Assembly (NCBI GenBank): GCA_946411385.1
Contig: CAMKDV010000021.1
Coordinates: forward strand, 1-34,159
Reading direction: 5' to 3'
DNA length: 34,159 nt
Source of the DNA: an uncultured Bacteroidales bacterium
Lineage (GTDB): Bacteria; Bacteroidota; Bacteroidia; Bacteroidales; Paludibacteraceae
Under the pieces are notes generated by a model that worked only from the letters and a program-made list of their open reading frames with translations, ran no database searches and was not told the DNA's origin. Shown here in pieces: positions 1-6,700 of this stretch. The position numbers and the translations under genes are program-made. Each line of letters begins with the position of its first letter. Positions within the stretch are counted from its first letter, which is position 1.

Positions 1-58
1 TAACTCATTCACTCCTTCATTCCTTAACTCATTCACTCCTTCATTCCTTAACTCATTC
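1..58. repeat. 24-bp tandem repeat inside a CDS
   Basis: Two complete 24-bp units beginning TAACTCATTC, plus a partial third, continue off the left edge. The unit length is a multiple of three, so copy-number change would add or remove eight residues (NELRNEGV) from the lipoprotein without a frameshift. It is built from short words (ACTCATTC, ACTCCTTC), like other word repeats in this window. Confidence 0.85.
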
Positions 59-285
59 AACTCATACAGCAAGTATTTCCGTGCAGCAGCGGTGTCTTGC
101 ATGAGGTGTTCAGCTCCGAAGAAATCCTGATAGCAGGTCTTATACACATCATGCAACGTAGCCTGCGGATAGGTGTCCACCGTATATTCGCATAGCGTCC
201 GCACGGCATCTTCCGGCACTTTCGCTTGCCGATGGCACGCGGTAAGTGATAGTACCGCCAATGCAGAGATGATTAGTTTTTGCAT
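1..285 (-). CDS. Putative lipoprotein, 3' end cut by window edge
   Basis: An open frame runs from an ATG at 285 to the window edge without a stop (95 codons seen). The N-terminus is a lipoprotein signal peptide: basic start, hydrophobic stretch, then a LTAC lipobox with Cys at about residue 17. The mature part (PEDAVRTLCEYTVDTYPQAT and onward) is not a family I can name. The last visible residues repeat NELRNEGV because the DNA carries a 24-bp tandem repeat that keeps the frame. The start lies 10 nt after the DUF4491 gene, so it is probably the last visible gene of the leftward operon beginning at 2141. The function is unknown; export to a membrane as a lipoprotein is inferred. Confidence 0.7.
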   Translation of the reverse strand, partial: MQKLIISALAVLSLTACHRQAKVPEDAVRTLCEYTVDTYPQATLHDVYKTCYQDFFGAEHLMQDTAAARKYLLYELNELRNEGVNELRNEGVNEL

Positions 286-295
286 ATCTATTGTA

Positions 296-619
296 TTATT
301 TGATTCCTGATTCTTTACGCTTCTGCTCGTAATATTCGTGGCGTTTCGGATTCTCGGGAAACCAGCCTTTGAGTACGCGTTTCTCTTGGTGGAACACTTC
401 ACCTATACCCCAAAGAGCCGAGAAAGCAAAGATACCTAAGAAGATTGACACGTACGTATTCTCCACAAACAACGATCCGACTGCTGCCAACAGTCCAAGT
501 ATCAGAAATGCCCACCAGGACTTCACGCCCCAATAGTACTCCGCCTTAATCACCATAGGGTGAAACAATCCGATGCACAAGAATGCACCCGCGCCTAAAA
601 GTATTCCTTCGTAATTCAT
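296..619 (-). CDS. DUF4491 family small membrane protein
   Basis: This 107-aa protein has three or four hydrophobic segments. It shows features I recall of the Bacteroidota DUF4491 family: an N-terminal GLFHPMVIKAEYYWG segment, a following WW pair, and a C-terminal RVLKGWFPENPKR segment. The length is normal for the family. It probably sits in the inner membrane; no biochemical function is established. It lies 10 nt after the O-acetyltransferase gene and 10 nt before the lipoprotein gene, so the three are probably co-transcribed. The start MNYEG matches the usual family N-terminus. Confidence 0.8.
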   Translation of the reverse strand: MNYEGILLGAGAFLCIGLFHPMVIKAEYYWGVKSWWAFLILGLLAAVGSLFVENTYVSIFLGIFAFSALWGIGEVFHQEKRVLKGWFPENPKRHEYYEQKRKESGIK

Positions 620-629
620 ATTAACTTTT

Positions 630-1193
630 TCATTCTTTAGGCGGAATCACTCTGATAATCTTCGCAGGATTGCCGGCGGCCACGGAGTTGGAGGGTATGT
701 CATGTGTCACCACCGATCCGGCTCCGATGGTGCAGTTGTCACCGATGGTTACGCCGGGAAGGATAGTCACATTGCCGCCTATCCACACATCATTGCCGAT
801 GGTCACGGGTTCCGCCCACTCCTGACGCGTCTTGCGCTCATACGGATCGGTACTGTGACATGCACAGTAGATATGCACGCCCGGTCCTAAAAAGCAATCG
901 TCGCCAATCGTCACATACGCCTCATCCAGAACCGTCAACCCGAAGTTCGCAAAAAAACGCTTGCCGACACGGATATGCTTGCCGTAGTCGCAATAGAAAG
1001 GCTGGTTGATAAAGGTATCTTCGTCCGCTCTGCCGAGCATATCGCGGAGCATCCGGTTACGCGCCGCAAAATCCGTTGGCAGCAGGTTGTTGTACTGCTG
1101 ACATTTTACTTTGACTTCATTCAGGTCGTTCAGCAACTCTTTGTCGCAGGCATCGTACAACTTGCCTGCCAGCATCTTTTCTCTTTCTGTCAT
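630..1193 (-). CDS. maa: Maltose/galactoside-type sugar O-acetyltransferase
   Basis: This 187-aa protein has the two-part layout of the Maa/LacA/NodL family. An N-terminal Mac-type segment (residues 1-60, MTEREKMLAGKLYDACDKEL) precedes a left-handed beta-helix of hexapeptide repeats (about 70-185). The loop containing CHSTDPYERK carries the likely catalytic His. The helix ends with the familiar GAGSVVTHDIP and AAGNPAKIIR segments. The enzyme would transfer acetyl from acetyl-CoA to a sugar hydroxyl in the cytoplasm; the natural acceptor cannot be read from sequence. It follows the BASS transporter gene by 24 nt. A second family member lies at 30657-31229. Confidence 0.9.
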   Translation of the reverse strand: MTEREKMLAGKLYDACDKELLNDLNEVKVKCQQYNNLLPTDFAARNRMLRDMLGRADEDTFINQPFYCDYGKHIRVGKRFFANFGLTVLDEAYVTIGDDCFLGPGVHIYCACHSTDPYERKTRQEWAEPVTIGNDVWIGGNVTILPGVTIGDNCTIGAGSVVTHDIPSNSVAAGNPAKIIRVIPPKE

Positions 1194-1217
1194 AGCAGCA
1201 TGTATCTAAATATTTCC

Positions 1218-2141
1218 TTAGTCGCCTCGCGAATAGATGCGCGCAATGATGGCGCCGCTGATGTTATGCCAAACGCTGAATACTGCGCCGGGGATGGTGG
1301 CTAACGGGAATGCTGCAAAATGCATCACCGCCAGCGACGTCGCCAAGCCGGAGTTCTGCATGCCTACCTCAATGCTGAGTGCCACGCGCTTCGCCCGCTG
1401 CAGACGCAACAACCTACCTACCAGATAACCCATGCCCAGCCCGAGCAGGTTATGAAGCATCACCACCAGCACGACCAGCAGACCTGCGGTCAGCAGCCGG
1501 TCGGCATTATGCGATACAACGATACCTACCGTCAGCGCTACCGCTACGGACGAGAAAGCAGGCAGGTAAGGCGTGACGCGTTGCGTGACCTTCGGAATGA
1601 AGCGTTGGCATAGCAGGCCGCAGATAATGGGCAGGATAACAATATACACGATGCTCAGCAGCATAGCGGTTGTATGCACATCCACCATCGTGCCCGCCAA
1701 CAGCCAGATCAACAACGGTGTCAGCAGCGGAGCCAATACGGTGGAGGCGGCGGTCATGCCAACAGAAAGAGCCAAGTCGCCTTTCGCCAGATAGGTGATC
1801 ACATTCGAGGCCGTTCCGCCGGGGCAACAACCAACCAGGATCACGCCTATCGCCAGTTCCTGAGGAAGCGAGAAAACCTTGGTCAGGCCCCATGCCAACA
1901 ACGGCATAACGGTGAACTGAGTGAGGCAACCGATAATGATATCTTTCGGACGACTCAACACAATCTTGAAGTCCTTTGCCGAAAGTGTCAATCCCATGCC
2001 GAACATGATGATGCCCAGCATCGGATTGATCACCCACGTACCTATCCACGCAAGCGATGCCGGCACGATCAGGCTTAATGCCGCCACCATCAGCACTATC
2101 ACGCCCATCCATTTCGCTATAAAATCACATATCCGTTGCAT
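1218..2141 (-). CDS. Bile acid:sodium symporter (BASS) family transporter
   Basis: This integral membrane protein of about 307 aa has roughly nine to ten hydrophobic segments. It carries BASS-family landmarks: NPMLGIIMFGMGLTL early, GCCPGGTASNVITYLAKGD in the middle, and EVGMQNSGLATSLA late. Family members use sodium to import organic anions; bacterial substrates vary (pantoate, keto acids, bile acids), so the substrate is unassigned. The frame stays open upstream to 2228, but ATG 2141 is preferred: upstream residues are basic and atypical, and a promoter lies at 2169-2200. It is the first gene of a leftward operon with maa, DUF4491 and the lipoprotein. Confidence 0.88.
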   Translation of the reverse strand: MQRICDFIAKWMGVIVLMVAALSLIVPASLAWIGTWVINPMLGIIMFGMGLTLSAKDFKIVLSRPKDIIIGCLTQFTVMPLLAWGLTKVFSLPQELAIGVILVGCCPGGTASNVITYLAKGDLALSVGMTAASTVLAPLLTPLLIWLLAGTMVDVHTTAMLLSIVYIVILPIICGLLCQRFIPKVTQRVTPYLPAFSSVAVALTVGIVVSHNADRLLTAGLLVVLVVMLHNLLGLGMGYLVGRLLRLQRAKRVALSIEVGMQNSGLATSLAVMHFAAFPLATIPGAVFSVWHNISGAIIARIYSRGD

Positions 2142-2168
2142 TTCTCTTTCTTTGCGTTGTCTTCGACA

Positions 2169-2200
2169 CAAAGTTACGAAAAATTTTTGATATTTGCAAA
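2169..2200 (-). promoter_or_regulatory. Bacteroidetes-type promoter for the BASS operon
   Basis: On the minus strand TTTG (2197-2200) is followed after 20 nt by TAACTTTG (2169-2176), matching the TTTG/TAnnTTTG consensus of the Bacteroidetes primary sigma factor. It ends 27 nt before ATG 2141. It overlaps only the 5' side of this gene and the 3' side of the small upstream gene region. Confidence 0.8.
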
Positions 2201-2203
2201 TTT

Positions 2204-2425
2204 TCAGCAGAAAAAATCGTTTTTGCAAAGCAAATCTGCCTCCTTCCTCATTCCCCGATAGATCTGCGTGTACATCCAGCCGTAGAACTTATAGTGCTGC
2301 GTACAGCCCTTCGGAATCGTCTTCATATATTCCGCATATTTCTGCTGCCAGATTTGTGCTTGCTCACGGTCTTCCTCGCCGTACTCCTCCGGATGGTAAC
2401 ACACGCATTCGATGTCGTGCGCCAT
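2204..2425 (-). CDS. Small hypothetical protein
   Basis: An open frame of 73 codons from ATG 2425 (or 80 from a TTG at 2446) encodes a soluble, charged, Tyr-rich protein with segments such as HPEEYGEEDREQAQIWQQKY and HYKFYGWMYTQIYRGMRKEA. The composition looks like a real protein rather than an accidental frame, and it keeps the orientation of the operon downstream. I do not recognise the family. The 3' end runs into the promoter of the BASS gene. It may be an intact small gene or the C-terminal remains of a larger one, since the DNA upstream is repeat-rich and has no clear promoter. Confidence 0.5.
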   Translation of the reverse strand: MAHDIECVCYHPEEYGEEDREQAQIWQQKYAEYMKTIPKGCTQHYKFYGWMYTQIYRGMRKEADLLCKNDFFC

Positions 2426-2456
2426 CCGTTGTGCGGCTTTGAGCAATAATTATAGA

Positions 2457-2510
2457 TGTTAAACTGTTAAACTGTTAAACTGTTAAAATGTTAAACTGTA
2501 AAATTGTTAG
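2457..2510. repeat. Short-word repeat (GTTAAACT type)
   Basis: Near-identical 8-9 bp words (GTTAAACT, GTTAAAAT, GTAAAATT) are strung together for about 50 bp. This is one of several semi-periodic word repeats in the window. Confidence 0.75.
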
Positions 2511-2881
2511 GAAACTATGGGATGATACTGAGATGATACCGTAAAAACCCTGTCAATGGTCTAGGATAACCCCGTTAAAACCCCGATAATGACAGGTAAT
2601 TGCCCCGTAGTTGATCCGTAAATGTCCCGTAGTTGATTTGATGTCGGATAGCCGACTGTATTTTTGCTATGGCACTGTGGCACTCTGGCACTCTTTTTGT
2701 AATTAGCAGATCCTCAGTTTTATACATCATCATTAAGAGTGCCAAGAGTGCCAGAGTGCCATCCTACTTTTTTGTAGTGCCCATAATTCGTCTTTAAAAC
2801 CATCCCGTTTTCTTGCCAACCATCATTCCAGCGGATAGCACTTCTCCGTGAGACTCCATGTCTTTTTGCCACGGTTATAAG
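2511..2881. other. Gene-free stretch with short direct and inverted repeats
   Basis: No convincing gene is seen here. CCCGTAGTTGAT occurs twice (2604-2615 and 2626-2637). A GTCGG/CCGAC hairpin lies at 2643-2656. A larger inverted repeat made of GGCACTCT words lies at 2669-2762. The stretch follows the 3' end of a decayed DUF3987-like gene and looks like leftover mobile-element DNA. Confidence 0.55.
2669..2762. repeat. Imperfect inverted repeat of GGCACTCT words
   Basis: The left arm (2669-2695) contains three GGCACT words; the right arm (2735-2762) contains three AGTGCC words. The arms are near-complementary with about 40 nt between them, so they could form a hairpin. Each arm is also an internal direct repeat, resembling a multi-site protein-binding region. 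It differs from the CIRCE heat-shock operator, which has single arms and a 9-nt spacer. Confidence 0.7.
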
Positions 2882-3220
2882 CTATTGAAGTTTATACTCC
2901 TTTTTCAACTGCTCGTACAACATCTGTTTCTGGCAGCTCGTCTCTATCTGAGGCACCAACTCCGTTTTCTCGCCCTCTATCATCTTGTACGCCGCTGCCA
3001 TGTGGAGGATGAGTTTGCTGCCGATGAGTTCGGCGGTGGAGTAATCGGCATCGGAGCAGAGGAATCGCCCATACATGGTCGATGCATCATTGCTCGCGGG
3101 AATACCCGCGAAAGCAGAACCTAAGCGTAGCGCGGAGAGGATGAGGGCGATGCGCTCTATTTGGATGGCCATGCGGATGACCACCGAATGGAAGTTCTCT
3201 CCCAGCAGCCCTAAAAGCTA
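2882..3220 (-). pseudogene. Decayed C-terminal piece of a DUF3987-like primase/helicase
   Basis: An open frame of about 110 codons begins right after a stop at 3218-3220 rather than at a good start codon. It reads LLGENFHSVVIRMAIQ, ERIALILSALR, then a region ending QKQMLYEQLKKEYKLQ. This resembles the C-terminal part of DUF3987/BT4734-like proteins that accompany mobile elements in Bacteroides. Upstream in the same frame two stops (TGA, then TAG) interrupt further protein-like sequence, consistent with decay. The family call is from memory of motif shape and is moderate; it could instead be a small intact protein starting at GTG 3184 or ATG 3172. Confidence 0.45.
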
Positions 3221-3368
3221 TTTGGCTCCGCAAAACAGCAAAACGGCTCACAAATCAATGAAAGTAAGTCCGTTATAAAAAGCTATTTTTTTCTGTTTGT
3301 ATGTAATTTTTTTTCGCTGTCTGAGATTTTAGCAAAATCCACATTCCTGCGCAAATTTTGCAAAATTA

Positions 3369-3400
3369 TTTGCATTTATGGAATTTTTTTTGTAACTTCG
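3369..3400 (+). promoter_or_regulatory. Promoter-like sequence just upstream of the cloverleaf element
   Basis: TTTG (3369-3372) is followed after exactly 20 nt by TAACTTCG (3393-3400), one base from TAnnTTTG. Transcription from here would begin around 3405 and run into the structured element, which could therefore be an RNA. The inverted copy at the right end lacks this extension within the window. Confidence 0.4.
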
Positions 3401-3433
3401 AGGACACCGACGCGGTTTATTATAAAACCGCCC

Positions 3434-3635
3434 CACCTCGAAATTACTGGAAGGCAATGCGGTACATTACGCAGTAGTTTTCCCGAAGAAAAATGACACT
3501 CCGTGTCACCTCTTTTAGCATGAATGCCCTTGCTTCTATGCGAGCATAAGCAGGGCATTCATGCTAAAATATGCAATAAATTGCAATTTTTCTTCGGGAA
3601 AAGTTGCAAATGTGCATTTTTTTTCGTAACTTTGC
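3434..3635 (+). repeat. Cloverleaf/promoter element, copy A
   Basis: This ~202-bp element is repeated, inverted, at 33905-34106 with roughly 90% identity by eye. Its core folds almost completely. A perfect 17-bp outer stem (3478-3494 with 3586-3602, TTTTCCCGAAGAAAAAT) encloses three hairpins: GACAC/GTGTC at 3495-3507, a perfect 17-bp stem TTTTAGCATGAATGCCC at 3513-3529 with 3553-3569, and TGCAAT/ATTGCA at 3572-3585. The element ends in a promoter (3603-3634) reading outward toward the giant gene. Just upstream, TTCGAGG and CCTCGAA enclose a GCGGTTT/AAACCGC hairpin. No protein is encoded. It could be a MITE-like repeat, a structured RNA, or both. Confidence 0.85.
3603..3634 (+). promoter_or_regulatory. 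Element-borne promoter reading toward the giant gene
   Basis: GTTG (3603-3606), 20 nt, then TAACTTTG (3627-3634) matches the Bacteroidetes promoter pattern. It is at the same position in copy B, so it is part of the repeated element. It would transcribe the DUF6922-like stub and then the gene at 3778. Confidence 0.8.
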
Positions 3636-3651
3636 AGTCGAAAAGGTTAAC

Positions 3652-3765
3652 ATGTCAGCGCAATCGTACATATCACAACTCTCTCCGGTATTGTTCCGGG
3701 ATATGGATAAGGAGCAGATGGATGTAGAGCGCCACAGAACTGAAACTGACAAAGAAAATCCCTAA
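3652..3765 (+). pseudogene. 37-codon stub resembling the N-terminus of a DUF6922 protein
   Basis: The ATG at 3652 opens a short frame reading SYISQLSPVLFRDMDKEQMD then VERHR, then about nine unrelated residues and a stop. The LSPxLFxDxDxxxxDxExH pattern is what I recall at the N-terminus of DUF6922 proteins, which in Bacteroidota often precede AbiEii-type nucleotidyltransferase toxins. The rest of such a gene is missing; the frame ends 12 nt before the giant gene. It is either a truncated relic still behind the element's promoter or a short upstream reading frame affecting translation of the giant gene. Confidence 0.4.
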
Positions 3766-3777
3766 AATCGCTATACA

Positions 3778-6700
3778 ATGAAACGATTATCTACTCTTCT
3801 TCTTGCACTGGTATGTGCAGCGGGAACCATCTATGCCGGCAACGGCTGGATCCCTGACAAAAAGTATTGTAAGTGGGGCGACAACTTCAAGTTCGACCAT
3901 GCCTTTGAGTTCCACAACGCGGGTGCGTACAACAACACCTATGGCGATGGCAATGTGGACTTTCAACAGGCACAAGGCGTCATCGCCTTCAGCTACACGG
4001 CATGGAAAGAATACAAGGGTCTCTTCGCCGACAACTATCTGGCAGAAAAGGTGGTGGTGTATCTCACTGCCAGCGGCAAGGACGAGATGCCTTTGGTGAC
4101 ACTTCGCCTGAAAGGGAAAAGCAAGTGGAACAAAAACTGGGTGACTACCTTCGATAAAGAGTGTCATTTCGACCAGGTGGAGGGTCATCACGATTGTACC
4201 GCCTATTTCGTGCAGAAACGTCAGGTGGAAGACGGCGATTTCCAATATGCCTATTTCAATATCGTTTATAGCGATGAAGTATATAACTACATCCACAACA
4301 ATAAGAACAAAGGTCTGGGTCTGCACCTGCTGGTCGGGTGGGATGGCAATGAATATAATTATTGGTACACGTTCGAGCAGGGCGAGTTGAATGGTATCAT
4401 GGAGCCGGTATCCGATCCGGTGATAGAGAATATCCAATGGACGAAAAATACAGCGGGCAAGACCGCACTGCGTTTTACGGCAGACGGTATAGATGAAGGG
4501 GTCTATCACGAGCGTGCGGCAGGCAGTGCGGTAGGCCGCGCAATAGACGGTATGATCCCCGATACGGAAACTAAAATCTCATCCGCCTACTACCTCAACC
4601 GCGAGCGCGATGACGTGGCTTCGCTCACATGGGAGCAGCTCAATCTCATGGGGCAAGACGTCCCGCCGTATGCGATCGAAGTGTCGCGCCAGCCGGTTTC
4701 CTCCATCAAGAGCTCTTATTACGACAGCAACCACGGAGGTCCGAAGTCTCCGTTTGCAGGACCCATGTCTAATTGGAAGAAGATAACCGTCCCGCCACTC
4801 TATCTGCCGGAGGGGATAATGCTCTCGCATACGGGCGGAGATACGCTATATGCGAAGTTTACTATCCCGAAGAAGCCCTACGATATGCCGGAAGACGAGT
4901 CTGATATTATCATCGAATATGCCACGAACCCGTCCTTCTCATCGTGTGAGACTGTGCGCGTGCCTTTCAATCTCTCCAACCGCCATGCCCCGACGTCCTA
5001 CCGCGTAGAGTTGCCGTTGCCCCAACGTATGCTCAACCAAGGGCGGCAGACTTTCTATGTGCGTTTCAGCCGTGACTTAGTGGATCACGCCAACACCTGC
5101 TCCAAAGCGTCCATATTTATCAATACCAACCTTAGGAAATTGTCGGGAGTGAATGCGCATGATGAGGGCGGTAAGATTAAGGTCAGTTGGACGCACGAGG
5201 GCGACGACGAAGGCATTTGGACAGGAGATATGTACTATCGGGTACAGTACATCGTGAATGGCATCACCTATACGCAGGATTTCGCCGACCGCGACCTCAC
5301 TTCTGTTTTTGTGACACAAGGTATTCCGACCTGTCTGCCCATCGAATATACGTTACAGATCCGTACGGATGCGAAGATCATTAGTTCCTGCAAGAGTAAT
5401 TTAGAGACTATGGCTCCCACCCGCGATGCGGTCATCACTTCGCTGACCGCCACCAAGGGTGACAGCAACAACCGTGTACGCCTGCAGTGGACCGTCCCCA
5501 AGGACAAGAACGGCTTCTCTTATTTTACGATTACGCGTGCCCTGCGTGGCGACAGCGTGGCTACCACACTCGTGCCACAGATGCCGATGAACCCCGCGCT
5601 GACCACTTTCACCTACGAGGATAACTCCATGGAACTCGGTACGTACTATAACTATACCGTAACGGGATTCCGCGATTGTGACGGATCGTTGTCGCCGATG
5701 AGTACGCTCACCGAGACAGGCTACGCCCTGCCTTACGGCGTTATAACCGGACAAATCACCTACGACGGTCGCCAAGGCGTACCCGGTGTGCTCGTTACTG
5801 CTGTCACCGAAGACGAAATTCCTGTGCCGAAGAGACTGAAGATGGATACAGTATACAAAGATACACTCCGTAATTTCCGCACGCTGAAACCTACGAATAC
5901 AAATAATATTGGAGGAACGTCATACACAAGCGATTATGGAACCGTCATGTTTTGGATTCGCAATAATGCTAACGATAGACACATGTTTACTACGGTTTTA
6001 GCATTAAAAGAAATTGAAATCAATTTACTAACAAATGGCACTCTAGGGGTCGGCACAAGATTTGCACCGACAGATTTTAATTCGGAACGGCTCACTTTGA
6101 ATGAATGGTACCACGTAGCAGTATGTTATACTCCCGACTCCTTTGCCTTGTATCTGAATGGAACTAACAAAGTAGTTAAGAAAAAGTCCCGCCATTTTAC
6201 CTCTTATAGTGAATTTATAGGCGATACTTATTCAAGAAGTTACGAGATGGCAGATGTACGAGTCTATAACTATCGCATGGACTCTACGGAGATACGCAAT
6301 ACTGCTCTCACTATTCCGCTCAAAGGGATTGAGCGAGGTCTGGAAATTTACTACTCCGCTTGTGAGGAAGGCACGGAAGTTCACGACTTGTCGGGGCATG
6401 GCAGTCACCTCCAAATACGTGGCATGAGTTTCGGCAACTATGCTTCTAAAGACTCAATCCCTGACAAAGTCGAACTGCGTATGGTGGACGACCCCACGCG
6501 TATCAACTACACCACTTATACCAAATCCGACGGTACATACGTCATCACCGGTGTTCCATACAGCGAGAGGGGTACGTACTACAAGGTCATTCCTACACTC
6601 GGCACACACGAGTTTGCGCCGGCTAACCGACCGCTCTATTTCAACAACAACGCCAACACGCATAACAACGTCAACTTCACCGACCAGACCTCTGTCAAGG

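Noticed and set aside
1..58. CRISPR array
   Set aside because: The repeats are head-to-tail with no spacers, and no cas genes are present. The same holds for the other word repeats.
1674..2078. Long antisense frames opposite the BASS gene and, similarly, opposite the giant gene, transporter and dehydrogenase genes
   Set aside because: Their residue composition is rich in His, Arg, Gln and Cys, they lack motifs, and they overlap genes with clear family signatures.
2669..2762. CIRCE-like heat-shock operator
   Set aside because: The arms contain GGCACTCT rather than TTAGCACTC, each arm has three words, the spacer is about 40 nt rather than 9, and no chaperone gene is near.
3478..3602. Integron attC site or retron RNA
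   Set aside because: There is no GTTRRRY core, integrase or reverse transcriptase nearby. The structure is a multi-branched cloverleaf, not a single imperfect hairpin.
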